This document shows, in pieces, positions 9,418 to 19,823 of a DNA stretch of 64,000 nucleotides. The first letter of the stretch is position 1; each line of letters opens with the position of its first letter. The position numbers and the translations under genes were made by a program. Under the pieces are notes generated by a model. That model had not been told where the DNA came from, did not search any database, and saw nothing but the letters and a program-made list of their open reading frames with translations. Origin of the DNA: Methanococcus voltae. GTDB lineage: Archaea; AGJL01; Methanococci; Methanococcales; Methanococcaceae. The stretch is from assembly GCF_017875395.1 (NCBI RefSeq), contig NZ_JAGGMO010000001.1, positions 62,001 to 126,000 on the forward strand, in the 5' to 3' direction.

Positions 9418-9970
9418 ATTACCCCTTTGAATGTACCATACAACGTGGTAATTTTATATTCAAACATCTAAGTTAATTCTAAATTAGTTATAAGTTAATT
9501 CTAAGTTAAAATTATACTTGTGCGAATACGTATTAAATTTTAAATATTGTTGTAAATTTAGAAACTATTTTTTAAATTTTACTAAAACATTATAAAGATT
9601 ATCAAATTAAAGACTATCAAATTATAGTTATTGAGTATAAAATATATTATGTAGTTTTTATAGTTAATTTTTATAATCATATGATAATTTATAAATATAA
9701 ATTAAATTATGTTCGATTCATTTAAAAAGATTTATTAATCATATTATGATATATTCAATTATTTCTATTTGTATTTTAGCAATATTACGAAATATTATAG
9801 ATATTGCAAATATATATTTTAATTTATGAAATATTATGAAATATTATGTAAATTATGTATGTTAAGTAAATTATGCAATATTATACTATGTAACATCATC
9901 ATATTTATAACAATAAACCTTCATAGGTAGGAGTATTTAAATAATTACCGTATGTAAATCGAGTGGTACC
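9418..9970. other. 553-bp divergent gap, promoters only
   Basis: A+T-rich spacer between the DUF373 gene (leftward) and apt (rightward). It has many short A+T repeats such as GAAATATTAT copies near 9790-9846. A CATATTTATAAC stretch near 9900 is a candidate TATA region for apt. I see no ORF with a ribosome binding site, no stable hairpin and no RNA gene. Confidence 0.55.
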
Positions 9971-10498
9971 ATGAGTAAAATGGATTTAAAGAAAGAAATA
10001 AGAGTTATTGAAGATTTTCCAAAAAAAGGAGTTAGCTTCAAGGACGTTACCACGATATTGAAAAGCCCAAAAGCTTTGAAATATACGATAGATGAAATGT
10101 CCGACTATATTGAAGATAAAAAAGTTGATGTAATTGTAGGACCCGAAGCTAGAGGGTTTTTATTTGGGGTTCCCATTGCTAGTAAACTAAATTTAGGATT
10201 TGTTCCAGTCAGAAAATCGGGAAAATTGCCTTTTGAGACTCATAACATAGATTATGATTTAGAATATGGTACTGATAAACTAGAGGTCCATGTTGATGGA
10301 ATTCAAAAAGGTCAAAAGGTTGCTGTAGTTGACGATCTCTTAGCCACAGGGGGCACTGCACTTGCCACAAGTAGATTAATGGAAAAAGTCGGTGGAGAAA
10401 TTGCTTGTTTGAACTTCATTATAGAATTAACGGAACTTGAAGGTAGGAAAAAACTAAATAAATACGATATTCAAAGTTTAGTGACTTATGAAATATAA
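9971..10498 (+). CDS. apt: Adenine phosphoribosyltransferase
   Basis: Purine salvage enzyme making AMP from adenine and PRPP. The 175 residues carry the FPKKGVSFKDVTTIL N-terminus typical of Apt, the DVIVGPEARGFLFG segment, and the PRPP-binding motif VAVVDDLLATGGTALA (about 117-132). Length is normal. A GAGTGGTACC stretch lies before the ATG. A related archaeal enzyme prefers hypoxanthine/guanine, so substrate choice is not certain from sequence alone. Confidence 0.9.
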   Translation: MSKMDLKKEIRVIEDFPKKGVSFKDVTTILKSPKALKYTIDEMSDYIEDKKVDVIVGPEARGFLFGVPIASKLNLGFVPVRKSGKLPFETHNIDYDLEYGTDKLEVHVDGIQKGQKVAVVDDLLATGGTALATSRLMEKVGGEIACLNFIIELTELEGRKKLNKYDIQSLVTYEI

Positions 10499-10651
10499 TT
10501 ATTCTCAAATATCGATAAATTAATAACGTATAAAGGACAATTTAATAATTAACACTTAAATAAATAAGAAATGAGAAATAAGAATACGAAATACGAAATA
10601 AGAAATAAGAAATAATAAATAACTTAACATAAAAATTTTAATTGTGATAAA

Positions 10652-11305
10652 ATGTTTAAAATTAGGGAAATTTTAACGATTTCTGATTACGTAACTTTGA
10701 TAAATATTGTTTTAGGACTTATGGCAATATTATTAAACGACTTTGCATTCGTATACGTTGCAGTTGTTTTTGATGCGTTAGATGGAATGGTTGCAAGAAA
10801 AACAAACACGGTTTCAGACTTTGGAGCGGAATTAGATAGTATTTGTGACGTAGTAAGTTTTGGAGTAGCTCCGGCTTACCTATTATATGCAAATATCAAC
10901 GCATTGTCGCCAGAGTTAAATATATGGGGCGCAATTTTAGCATCAATATTCGTATGTTGTGGTGCTTTGAGATTGGCAAGATTTGGAGTTTTAGACGTAA
11001 AAGGGTTTATTGGATTACCAATACCTGCAGGAGCTTTATTTACTTGCTCAATATTGCATGCGTCATTACTTTATAACAACGTGTTAAGTGGAACTTTAGG
11101 TTATATTGTTTTATTTGTTTATTTAATAGCAGGTTTGCTGATGATTTGTGATATAAGATATCCAAAGTACCCTCGTAAAGTGTACCTGGCAATGTTTTCA
11201 TTAGCACTATTGATTGGAGTGCTTGGTCAGCCAATTCCGTTAGTATTATGCCTTATATTCTATACGATATACGGCTTTTACGGTACTTTAACACATGAAT
11301 TATAA
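10652..11305 (+). CDS. CDP-alcohol phosphatidyltransferase (archaetidylserine synthase-like)
   Basis: Membrane enzyme of polar-lipid synthesis; in archaea this subfamily moves serine onto CDP-archaeol. The 217 residues hold the full CDP-alcohol motif, DALDGMVARKTNTVSDFGAELDSICD, with its spaced Gly and Asp residues (about 45-70). About six to eight hydrophobic helices follow. The region resembles the PssA branch (VSFGVAPAYLLY right after the motif). A TGTGATAAA ribosome binding site precedes the ATG. A related transferase using inositol or glycerol phosphate is less likely given the PssA-like SFGVAPA segment. Confidence 0.83.
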   Translation: MFKIREILTISDYVTLINIVLGLMAILLNDFAFVYVAVVFDALDGMVARKTNTVSDFGAELDSICDVVSFGVAPAYLLYANINALSPELNIWGAILASIFVCCGALRLARFGVLDVKGFIGLPIPAGALFTCSILHASLLYNNVLSGTLGYIVLFVYLIAGLLMICDIRYPKYPRKVYLAMFSLALLIGVLGQPIPLVLCLIFYTIYGFYGTLTHEL

Positions 11306-11513
11306 TCTTACAAATTTTTATTTATTTTTGATTTTTTGATTTTTTTTTGAATTATTTTTTTTAACTTATTCATTAATTATTTTTTAATTTAGTTATACAA
11401 ATATTCTAAAAATCAAAAAATAATATATAGGTAAAAAAATTAATAGATATCTTTATAACATATTTATTCGTATATACTTAAAAATAAGACAATCATATTA
11501 TAAGGTTGATAAA

Positions 11514-12956
11514 ATGGAACTACAAAAAATTAACGAAAATGTATGGGAATTACCGGAAACTTACAAAAAAGGAATGAAAGTAAAAGGAAACATTTATTTA
11601 AATGATGAATTATACGAAGGACTTCAAAAAGACGTATTTGAGCAAATAGCTAATGTTGCTTGCCTTCCAGGTATTCAGAAATACTCTTTGGCAATGCCCG
11701 ATTGCCATTATGGTTATGGCTTTTGTATTGGTGGCGTTGCTGCATTTGATGAACGATATGGAATTATTAGCCCTGGTGGCGTTGGTTTTGACATTAACTG
11801 TGGTGTAAGATTAATAAAAACCAACTTATTCAAAAAAGATGTAGAAGATAAAACAAAGTTAAAGGAACTTTTAAACGAGATATTCGTGAATGTACCATCT
11901 GGATTAGGTAGTAAAGGTAAAATTAGGCTCGATAATAACCAAATTGACACTGTTTTGGAAGAAGGTGTCGAATGGGCAATTAATGAAGGTTACGGCTTAA
12001 AAGGAGACCTTGAAAGAATAGAAGAAAACGGTAGGATGAAAGAAGCAGACGCTAGTTTTGTTTCAGAAAGTGCTAAAAAAAGAGGAAAACCACAACTTGG
12101 TTCATTAGGTAGTGGAAACCACTTCTTGGAAATTCAATACGTGGATGAAATATTTAACGACGAAACTGCAAAAGTTTACGGCGTTGAAAAGGACCAACTT
12201 ATGGTTATGATTCACACTGGTTCAAGAGGTCTTGGTCACCAAATATGTGCAGATTACCTAAGAAAAATGGAGAATGCTACAAAAAAATACAACATAAACA
12301 TTCCAGATAGACAGTTGGCTTGTGCTCCGATTAATTCAGACGAAGGACAATCCTACTTTAAAGCTATGTCCTGTGGTGCTAACTATGCTTGGGCAAACAG
12401 ACAATTAATTACCCACTGGGTAAGAGAAGCCTTTGAAAAAGTATTCAAAACTTCCTACGAAGATATGAGTATGGAAATAGTTTACGATGTTGCCCACAAC
12501 ATTGCTAAAAAGGAAAAGCACATTGTAGATGGAAAAGAAAAATCAGTTATTGTGCACAGAAAAGGAGCTACTAGAGCTTTCGGACCTAATCATGCTGAAA
12601 TACCTGATATATATAGAGCTGTGGGTCAACCAGTTATTATTCCGGGAGATATGGGTACTGCATCATACTTATTAAGTGGTACTGATTTAGCAATGGAAAA
12701 AACATTCGGTTCAACTGCTCACGGTGCAGGTAGGACTTTGAGTAGAGTTAAAGCTCTTAAAATGTATAACAGCGAAGATATACAGCAAAAATTAGAAAAA
12801 GAAGGTATTTTAGTAATGGCTGATTCAAAAGGAGTTATTGCTGAAGAATGCCCTGAAGCATACAAGGATATCGAAGCGGTTGCAGATGTATGTGATAATT
12901 CAGGTATTGCGCTCAAAGTAAGTAGATTAAAGCCTTTAGGGGTTGTAAAAGGATAA
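11514..12956 (+). CDS. rtcB: RNA-splicing ligase RtcB
   Basis: GTP- and Mn-dependent ligase that joins 2',3'-cyclic phosphate and 5'-OH RNA ends, essential for tRNA splicing in archaea. The 480 residues include [23 protein letters not shown] (metal Cys), [19 protein letters not shown] and the guanylylated-histidine region [12 protein letters not shown]. It ends with the family motif [11 protein letters not shown]. No intein is present, unlike the M. jannaschii homologue. GGTTGATAAA precedes the ATG. It stands alone, with no tRNA gene beside it. Confidence 0.96.
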   Translation: MELQKINENVWELPETYKKGMKVKGNIYLNDELYEGLQKDVFEQIANVACLPGIQKYSLAMPDCHYGYGFCIGGVAAFDERYGIISPGGVGFDINCGVRLIKTNLFKKDVEDKTKLKELLNEIFVNVPSGLGSKGKIRLDNNQIDTVLEEGVEWAINEGYGLKGDLERIEENGRMKEADASFVSESAKKRGKPQLGSLGSGNHFLEIQYVDEIFNDETAKVYGVEKDQLMVMIHTGSRGLGHQICADYLRKMENATKKYNINIPDRQLACAPINSDEGQSYFKAMSCGANYAWANRQLITHWVREAFEKVFKTSYEDMSMEIVYDVAHNIAKKEKHIVDGKEKSVIVHRKGATRAFGPNHAEIPDIYRAVGQPVIIPGDMGTASYLLSGTDLAMEKTFGSTAHGAGRTLSRVKALKMYNSEDIQQKLEKEGILVMADSKGVIAEECPEAYKDIEAVADVCDNSGIALKVSRLKPLGVVKG

Positions 12957-13027
12957 ATACACTGCCAAATAATAAAATAATAAAATAATAAAATAAAAAA
13001 CATTTAATTTTCTTTTTTTGTGATTTT

Positions 13028-13735
13028 ATGAAAGATAATTCAAACAAATTAAACTTTAGAAATTGTATTTTTTATATAATTATAACGGTTATTTTATCAT
13101 TTATTTTATCATTTTCAGGATGTACATCTTTTTCATTTTCTTTTGAAAAAAACCCTAATGAAATGAATAATACTGAATTTTTTAATTCACACGAAAAAAT
13201 ACTTGCAAAAGTTGATAAAATAGTTGATGGAGATACCATTTATGTGGATGTAATTTTAAATGAGTCTAATAGTTATTTAATAGATCAATGGGATTTTGAT
13301 TCAAAAAGTAAGGAAAAATATAACAAATCAGTCATAAAATTAAGACTTTTAGGCGTAGATACACCAGAAACTTACGGATTAAACAATGCCAATGAATATA
13401 AAAATTATGATAATAGTTTTATTTCAAATTTAACATATTTAAAACTCTGGGGTAACCATGCAAAGAATTATACAATTGATAAATTAGATAATAAAACAAT
13501 ATATTTATTATTTGACAAAAAAAGTGATAGAAAAGGAAAATACGGACGTTATTTAGTTTATATATTCTTAAAAGATAATAAAACTAATAATTTTAATGAA
13601 GAATACATTAATTTTAATGAAAAACTATTATCTGAAGGTTATGCTCGAGTATATGTTTCAGATTTTGAATTAAAGGATAAATTTTTAAAAATTGAAGAGA
13701 ATTCGAAGAAAAATAAAATAGGCATGTGGAATTAA
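13028..13735 (+). CDS. Secreted thermonuclease-like (SNase) lipoprotein
   Basis: Putative extracellular nuclease, 235 residues. The N-terminus has a basic start, a hydrophobic stretch (about residues 15-32) and a lipobox-like LSFSGC, suggesting a membrane-anchored lipoprotein. The SNase fold follows: AKVDKIVDGDTIYVDV, KLRLLGVDTPET, and the later KYGRYLVYIFL and LLSEGYARV segments. The catalytic Arg/Glu pattern (RLLGVDTPE and DRKGKYGR) is present. It reads toward the oppositely oriented smc gene, with 43 bp between the stops. Confidence 0.85.
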   Translation: MKDNSNKLNFRNCIFYIIITVILSFILSFSGCTSFSFSFEKNPNEMNNTEFFNSHEKILAKVDKIVDGDTIYVDVILNESNSYLIDQWDFDSKSKEKYNKSVIKLRLLGVDTPETYGLNNANEYKNYDNSFISNLTYLKLWGNHAKNYTIDKLDNKTIYLLFDKKSDRKGKYGRYLVYIFLKDNKTNNFNEEYINFNEKLLSEGYARVYVSDFELKDKFLKIEENSKKNKIGMWN

Positions 13736-13778
13736 TAATAGTAATAATGGCAATAATGATAATAATATGGTTTAAATG

Positions 13779-16700
13779 TTATAATTTAACTGAAACTATC
13801 TTACTAAGCCCATTTTCCATACATACCCCATACATAACGTTCGATTTACTTATCATTTGTTCTCTGTGGGATATAACAATAAATTGCGATTCTTTGGACG
13901 CATTATTTATCATATCTCCGATTAAACTTGCATTTTTGGTGTCTAATGCAGCATCTACCTCATCTAAAACGTAGAATGGAGATGGATTTAATCTTTGAAT
14001 AGCAAATAAGAACGCTAGAGCAGTTAATGATTTTTCCCCACCGCTCATAACATCCAAATTCTGTAATTGCTTATTCATAGGTGAAGCATCTATCAAAAGA
14101 CCACCTGCAAATGGGTCTTCCTCATTTTCAAGGGATAATTTACCATTACCCCCTATTTCGCCATATATTTGCTCATAATTTTCAGCAACTTGGTCGTAAG
14201 TTTTCATAAACGTTTCTTTCTTTCTTTTTTGAACTTCGGAAATTAATTGCATATATTTATCTTCTTCCTGCTCATATTCTTTTCTTTTTCCATATAACTC
14301 TTCGTAACGTTCGTTAATGAAGTCATAATCTTCAATAGCACGCATATTTACAGGTTCAAGTTTTTTTATACTACTTTCCAAAAGTGCTTGATTTCTCTCT
14401 AAATCATCTATCTCTAATGAATAGGTTTCTTCTATCATTTCATCGGATATGTCTTCGATATTTTCAAGAGTGTCACATAAATAAAGCTTTCTTTCCTCTT
14501 CCTCTAGTCTTGTCTCATATTTTGCTCTATCAACATTTATAACATTTACTTGGTTATCAGTGTCAGTGGCTTTTTCTCGTAATTCTTCTTTATTATTTTG
14601 AAGGTTTTCAATTTCTAATTCGTAACATTCTTTTTTATCAGTTAAATCCTTTAAACCTTTTGTTAATTCTTCATATTTTCCTCTTTTTTCAGTTAATATG
14701 CTTGAATTTGATTCTATGTTTGATTTATAAATTTCTACGCTATTTTTAAACATATTTTTCTTATCTGCAAGAGATTTAATATTGGAATTTAATTCTGAAA
14801 TCTTTGGAATTAAAACTTCTTTTACCAAAACGGCTCCTTTTTTAATCTCATTTTCTAGATTATTCTTGTTACTTTCATTTTCTCTAATTTTATGGTCAAT
14901 TTCTTTAATTCTTTTCGATAATTCGGAATTTTCATAAGATTTTATCTCATTTACAATTCTTTCACGTTGCCCCATTACTTCAGCAAGTTTATTATCTAGA
15001 TTTTGAACTTTTTGAGACAATATTTCTTTTTCATCAGTTAATTCTGAAATTTCATCTTCCATTTTGGAATTTAACATTTTTAATTCTTTTATTTTTAAAT
15101 TATTTAATTTTGTAATCTCTTCTTTTTTATACTCCTGATCCCGAGCAATTTTTAATCGATTATCCAATTCTAATTTCCTTGTACTGTATGTATTAATTTT
15201 ATTGTTTAAACGCTCTATTTCATCTTTAACGTTTGATAAAGTTTCTTCCAACTCTGTTATATCCTCTGAAATGTTAGTTAATTTTGTCATATCAATATCT
15301 ACTTTAATAGCGGAGTTTCTGCGTATATTACCCCCAACCATTGCACCAGATGGCTCTATAACTTCACCTTCTAATGTAACAAATCTTGCCTTGTATTTTA
15401 ACGACAATTTTTTGGCATTTTCAAGATTATCAACTATTTGAGTATTTCCAAAGATAAATTTGAATACATTTGTATATTTTATGTCAAATTCCACCAAATC
15501 AATGGCTTTTCCTATAATGCCTGCGTCTGAAATATCCTTTGCATCCATACCTTTTATTCTACCCATTGGTAAGAATGTAGCTCTACCAAGTTTCTTCTGT
15601 TTTAAATAGTTGATAGCTCGCGAACCGTCATCCATTTTCTTAACCACTATGTGATTTAACCTAGCACCGCCCGCTACTTCGATGGCTGTTTTATATTCCC
15701 CTTTAGTTTTAGCCAAATTACCTGCAATATCTACCACACCAGGTAGTTTTGCGTCAAGTACACCTTTAACTGCCCTATCTAAACTAAAGTTTTCCATATC
15801 TTTTAAAGTTTTAATTCTTGCATTTTCCTTAACGTATTCCGAGTGAAGATTGTCTAATTTTGATTGGCCGTCATTTCGCTCATTGACTTTTTCTTGTAAT
15901 TTTTTCTTTGAAAATTCTAATTCAACTGCAATATCTTCTAATTCTTTGTATAGTTTTTTAGTATCTTCTAAATCACTAAATTCGGCTATCTGGTTTGTTA
16001 AAGTTTCAATTGTTTCATTATTTTTCTGATACTCGAAATTTCTATTATTTAATGTATTTTCTAATTGATTTAACTCATTTTTTAAGCCATATAATTCTTT
16101 TTGGGTATCATTTATACGTTCTGAAAGCTTACTTTCCTGATTTTTTAAAGCTTTAACTTGGGATTCACTTTGCTCTACTTTTTTCTCCAAATTTTGTCTT
16201 TCTTCATTTAATTTCTCAATTTCTTTAATCAAAAGTTTTGCGTCAGCTTCTTTTTTTAAGGTATCAATTCTTATATCATTTATTTTACCTTTAGTTTCAT
16301 TTAAATCGTTATTTTTGGATTCTTCCATTTTTAACGTGTGTTTTAAATCATCTATTGCATTTTCGAGTGCGTTTTTATCATTATTAAGATTTACTTCTAA
16401 TTCTTTGATAGATTTATGAAGTTCCATTACTTCTTCACTACCCTTTTCATTTAACTCGTTAACTAATTCGTTGATTTTTATCTTTAATTCGATTATTTCG
16501 CTATCTATATTACTTATATCCTTAATATAACAATTTTTAGTCTCTTTTAAAGCTTCTATTTCATCTTTTGTCTCATCAAGAACCATTTTTAAGAATTCTA
16601 CTTTTTTAGAGGTTAAAATATACTTTGTAACCTTTAATTTTTTGTTATATACGGTATATTTTTCAGCATCTTCTTTTTCTTTCTTTAACTTCTCAAGGTT

Positions 16701-17384
16701 AGCACGAACTTCGTTTATCCTGATATCTATTTTTTCAATATATTCCCTTGCTTGAGATAATTCTTTTTTTGCTTTTTCTGCCTTTTCATCGAATTCTGCA
16801 ACCCCACTGACCTCATCTAGAATTTTCCTTCGTTCATTTGGTGATGTGTCAATTATTCTAAGCAAATCCCCCTGTAAAATAATGTTTGGACCATCTGCAA
16901 TTAAAGATATCTTACTTAAAAGATCTAAGACCTCATTTTTCTTCATTCTACGTCTTTTTTCTATTTTTGAAGCTTTTTGGCTCTTTTTTTCATTGTTTTG
17001 TTTTGCTTGGTTATTTTGTTTATTTTGCTTCTCATCTTCGTACCAGACGACATAATAATTATTATCGCCATTTAACTTTACTTTCCTGCAAATACCAACT
17101 TTATCAGAATCTATTGGTATTTCACGATTTATATTGTCGAAAAATAAAGTTACCTCTGCATAATCTGCCCTTTTTCCATTGTGGTAAGTTATAAGTTGAT
17201 TAAATTTTCCCGCTCTTAATGACTTGGCTGAGGTTTTTCCAAGAACAAAGCATATACCATCGATAGTATTTGATTTTCCTGAGCCATTTGGACCCAGTAT
17301 CGCAGTAAAGCCGTCAGGGATTTTTAATTTCGTATTTTTGAATGATTTGAAATTTTTTAAATGAATTTCGGATATTGAAATCAT
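13779..17384 (-). CDS. smc: Chromosome segregation ATPase SMC
   Basis: Structural-maintenance-of-chromosomes ATPase for chromosome compaction and segregation. The 1201 residues have the full plan: Walker A GPNGSGKS at 31-38, a first coiled coil (about 170-510), a hinge (about 530-680, with GAMVGG near its end), a second coiled coil, the signature LSGGEKS-like MSGGEKSLTALAFLFA and Walker B FYVLDEVDAALD near the C-terminus. A Lys/Gln/Asn-rich insertion at about 115-148 widens the N-terminal lobe. CGGTGTCC precedes the ATG. Its usual partners scpA and scpB are not adjacent. Confidence 0.96.
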   Translation of the reverse strand: MISISEIHLKNFKSFKNTKLKIPDGFTAILGPNGSGKSNTIDGICFVLGKTSAKSLRAGKFNQLITYHNGKRADYAEVTLFFDNINREIPIDSDKVGICRKVKLNGDNNYYVVWYEDEKQNKQNNQAKQNNEKKSQKASKIEKRRRMKKNEVLDLLSKISLIADGPNIILQGDLLRIIDTSPNERRKILDEVSGVAEFDEKAEKAKKELSQAREYIEKIDIRINEVRANLEKLKKEKEDAEKYTVYNKKLKVTKYILTSKKVEFLKMVLDETKDEIEALKETKNCYIKDISNIDSEIIELKIKINELVNELNEKGSEEVMELHKSIKELEVNLNNDKNALENAIDDLKHTLKMEESKNNDLNETKGKINDIRIDTLKKEADAKLLIKEIEKLNEERQNLEKKVEQSESQVKALKNQESKLSERINDTQKELYGLKNELNQLENTLNNRNFEYQKNNETIETLTNQIAEFSDLEDTKKLYKELEDIAVELEFSKKKLQEKVNERNDGQSKLDNLHSEYVKENARIKTLKDMENFSLDRAVKGVLDAKLPGVVDIAGNLAKTKGEYKTAIEVAGGARLNHIVVKKMDDGSRAINYLKQKKLGRATFLPMGRIKGMDAKDISDAGIIGKAIDLVEFDIKYTNVFKFIFGNTQIVDNLENAKKLSLKYKARFVTLEGEVIEPSGAMVGGNIRRNSAIKVDIDMTKLTNISEDITELEETLSNVKDEIERLNNKINTYSTRKLELDNRLKIARDQEYKKEEITKLNNLKIKELKMLNSKMEDEISELTDEKEILSQKVQNLDNKLAEVMGQRERIVNEIKSYENSELSKRIKEIDHKIRENESNKNNLENEIKKGAVLVKEVLIPKISELNSNIKSLADKKNMFKNSVEIYKSNIESNSSILTEKRGKYEELTKGLKDLTDKKECYELEIENLQNNKEELREKATDTDNQVNVINVDRAKYETRLEEEERKLYLCDTLENIEDISDEMIEETYSLEIDDLERNQALLESSIKKLEPVNMRAIEDYDFINERYEELYGKRKEYEQEEDKYMQLISEVQKRKKETFMKTYDQVAENYEQIYGEIGGNGKLSLENEEDPFAGGLLIDASPMNKQLQNLDVMSGGEKSLTALAFLFAIQRLNPSPFYVLDEVDAALDTKNASLIGDMINNASKESQFIVISHREQMISKSNVMYGVCMENGLSKIVSVKL

Positions 17385-17766
17385 AAGGACACCGTTACTT
17401 AATAATTAAATAAATTTAGATTTTTTAGTCTTTTATTTTTATTATTCTTAAATATCTTTTTAATATTGTATTATCTCTATTATCACTATAAACATTAGTT
17501 AAATAAACTATTTTAATCATATTATTTATTTTATGGCATTTTAGTATTAAATCTTTTATCATTTGTTTCGTTATTTGTTTCTTGAGATTTAATAAATTAT
17601 TATTTTAAGTATGGTGATTTATGAATTTTTAGGAGGGATTGATGTAATATCGAATTTATCGATACATTTTTTAAAATATTTGAAACCTAATTAATCTTCA
17701 ATATTAAAATAACTTAGTTAAAACCTTTTAATTTAAAAAATAATTGTTAAAATTCGTTAAATTTAG

Positions 17767-17786
17767 TATAATAGAGCTCTATTATA
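17767..17786. promoter_or_regulatory. Perfect 20-bp palindrome, distal operator candidate
   Basis: TATAATAGAGCTCTATTATA is its own reverse complement. The 17-bp core recurs with one change at 17897-17913. A homodimeric regulator would read such a site. It lies about 175 bp upstream of the TATA-like site at 17940. Confidence 0.6.
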
Positions 17787-17896
17787 AATAATAGTGCTTG
17801 ATATTCTTATAATAATTCATAATTTTCTTAAAAAATATACAAAACTATATATATTAAAAATACAATTAATATATTTTTGAAAAGTTATTATTTTGT

Positions 17897-17913
17897 AATA
17901 GAACTCTATTATG
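17897..17913. promoter_or_regulatory. Second copy of the palindrome, proximal operator candidate
   Basis: TAATAGAACTCTATTAT matches the distal site at 16 of 17 positions; the change is at the dyad centre. It sits about 27 bp upstream of the TATA-like sequence at 17940-17951, where an archaeal activator would be expected. Confidence 0.6.
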
Positions 17914-17969
17914 GGATTGATAGCTTTTGAGTTAAATACTTTTAAATATATTGGTAGTAGACATAATTA

Positions 17970-18026
17970 ATGATAAATTTCTGTGGTTCAATTACCTCCA
18001 AGTAATCACCACAAAATAGCACAGAA
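17970..18026 (+). other. Possible structured leader with 11-codon ORF
   Basis: An ATG at 17970 opens an 11-codon frame (MINFCGSITSK, stop at 18003-18005) about 20-25 bases after the TATA-like site, so it could be leaderless. Overlapping it, TGTGGT (17982-17987) can pair with ACCACA (18008-18013) around an inner ATTAC/GTAAT stem. Alternatively TTCTGTG (17979-17985) can pair with CACAGAA (18020-18026). The two folds exclude each other. It may be a regulatory leader of the aminotransferase gene or a small RNA; no known riboswitch class is recognised. Confidence 0.3.
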
Positions 18027-18229
18027 TATGAATTTGACAGAAAAATGATTTAGGACAATAAATAACCTCTAAATATTAAAATAAATCTAAATATTGAATA
18101 AATTAACTAAAATAATATTAAATATTTATTTTTTAAACATGATTATAAAAATTTAAAAATAACAAGTATAAAAAATTAAAGCTACTGCAATTCGAATTAA
18201 AAAATCGGGTTGTATACTCAGGTGAAATT

Positions 18230-19552
18230 ATGAGAAACAATATTGTAAACAAGGGAACTGAAGAACTATCTTATGAAATTAGGGGAATTGTTGCAGTAGC
18301 GGAAAAAGCCCAGAAATTAGGTAAAAAAATAATCTGGGAAAACATTGGTGACCCTATTGCAAAAGGGGAGCAAATGCCTGAATGGATTAAAGAAATAGTT
18401 TCAGAAAGTACTTTAGAAAATAAAACTTATGGTTACTGCCCTACACAAGGTCTATTAGAAACACGTGAATTTTTGGCAGATTTGAACAATAGTAAAAATG
18501 GAGCTCAGATTACATCCAATGATATGATATTTTTTAATGGCTTAGGGGATGCTATAACTAATATTTATGGATTAATGAGGAAGGAATGTAGGGTAATCGG
18601 CCCTACCCCTGCATACTCCACGCATTCATCTGCAGAAGGTTTATACTCAAACAGTTCGCCTGTGATGTATAATTTAGATAAGGATAATTTATGGTACCCT
18701 GATTTAGATGACTTAGAAAATAAGGTAAAATATAATCCTTCAGTTAGTGGTATACTATTAATAAATCCAGGCAATCCTACGGGTGCAGTATATTCTAAGA
18801 AAATATTAAGTGATATTGTAGATATAGCTAACGAATATGACGTATTTATCTTATGCGACGAAATTTACCAAAATTTAGTTTACAATGGTAAAAAGCACAT
18901 TAGTCTTTCAGAAGTAATAGATGACGTTTGCGGAATTTCAATGAAAGGTATTTCTAAAGATTTACCATGGCCAGGTTCCCGTTGCGGCTGGACAGAATTT
19001 TATAATAAAGAAAAAGACCCCGTATTCAAAAAATACGTTGAAAATATCGGTAAATTCAAAATGATAGAAGTATGTTCAACGACATTACCTCAAACGATTA
19101 TACCTAAGGTAATGGGCGATAAAAGGTTTGAAAAATCATTGGATGAACGTAAAAAATACTATGAAAAAGCTTCGAATTACGCATATAAAACTATTAATAA
19201 GATTGAAGGGGTTTCAGTAAACCTTACAAATGGGGCATTTTATGGATCTTTAACCTTTGATGACGGTGTTTTAAACGATAAACAACATTTGAAAATGGAT
19301 AAAGAACTAGAAACTTATATAAACGGAGTTTTAGACCAGTGTGGACAACATTCTTTAGTTGAAAAAGACAAGAGATTTGTTTACAACTTGTTGGGTGCTT
19401 CAGGCATTTGTATGGTACCATTAACATCATTCTGTTCAAAACATGAAGGATTGAGATTTACACTACTTGAAAAAGATGAAAATTTAATGAAATGGACATT
19501 TAAAACTTTAAGTGAAAAAATAGACGAGTACCTCAATAGTACACCTAATTAA
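18230..19552 (+). CDS. Class I/II PLP-dependent aminotransferase
   Basis: Fold-type I aminotransferase, 440 residues. Visible features are the substrate-binding NIGDPIAKGE, the LINPGNPTGAVYS loop (about 180), the FILCDEIYQNLVY Asp, and a PLP-lysine region GISKDLPWPGSRCGW near residue 245. The closest known type is the alanine/aspartate aminotransferase group (AlaT/AspC-like), but the GISKDLPWPGSRCGW motif marks a subgroup of its own, so the amino donor is left open. CAGGTGAAATT precedes the ATG. The very long upstream region with operator-like palindromes suggests specific regulation. Confidence 0.85.
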   Translation: MRNNIVNKGTEELSYEIRGIVAVAEKAQKLGKKIIWENIGDPIAKGEQMPEWIKEIVSESTLENKTYGYCPTQGLLETREFLADLNNSKNGAQITSNDMIFFNGLGDAITNIYGLMRKECRVIGPTPAYSTHSSAEGLYSNSSPVMYNLDKDNLWYPDLDDLENKVKYNPSVSGILLINPGNPTGAVYSKKILSDIVDIANEYDVFILCDEIYQNLVYNGKKHISLSEVIDDVCGISMKGISKDLPWPGSRCGWTEFYNKEKDPVFKKYVENIGKFKMIEVCSTTLPQTIIPKVMGDKRFEKSLDERKKYYEKASNYAYKTINKIEGVSVNLTNGAFYGSLTFDDGVLNDKQHLKMDKELETYINGVLDQCGQHSLVEKDKRFVYNLLGASGICMVPLTSFCSKHEGLRFTLLEKDENLMKWTFKTLSEKIDEYLNSTPN

Positions 19553-19587
19553 TCCATTTCTTTTGATTTTTAAATTTTTTTATATTA

Positions 19588-19622
<35 letters not shown>

Positions 19623-19823
19623 TTATTAGTTTAATTTGTATTATTTTATTATTATTATTATTATTATTTCTTTTTAAATATGTCTTTATATTGACATTAA
19701 TATTATAAAATTTAGATGTATAATTATATAAATTTTTAATTAGATAATTATTATTGTAAGTACATACATGAAATACCTAAAAATTAATTGGTCATATCTT
19801 TAAAACAAATGGTGGGTGATTCT

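Larger units (their letters stand above)
17385..18229. other. 845-bp gap with paired palindromes and a structured leader
   Basis: Longest gene-free stretch of the window, between divergent smc and the aminotransferase gene. It holds no ORF of gene size. It contains two near-identical palindromes, a TATA-like CTTTTAAATATA stretch at 17940-17951, an 11-codon ORF and alternative hairpins (each listed separately). The distance from the TATA-like site to the aminotransferase ATG implies a leader of about 260 bases, or a separate small RNA. Confidence 0.6.

Noticed and set aside
17982-18000. tRNA-like GGTTCAATTACC stretch
   Set aside because: No acceptor, D or anticodon stem can be drawn around it, and the region is too A+T-rich for a tRNA gene.
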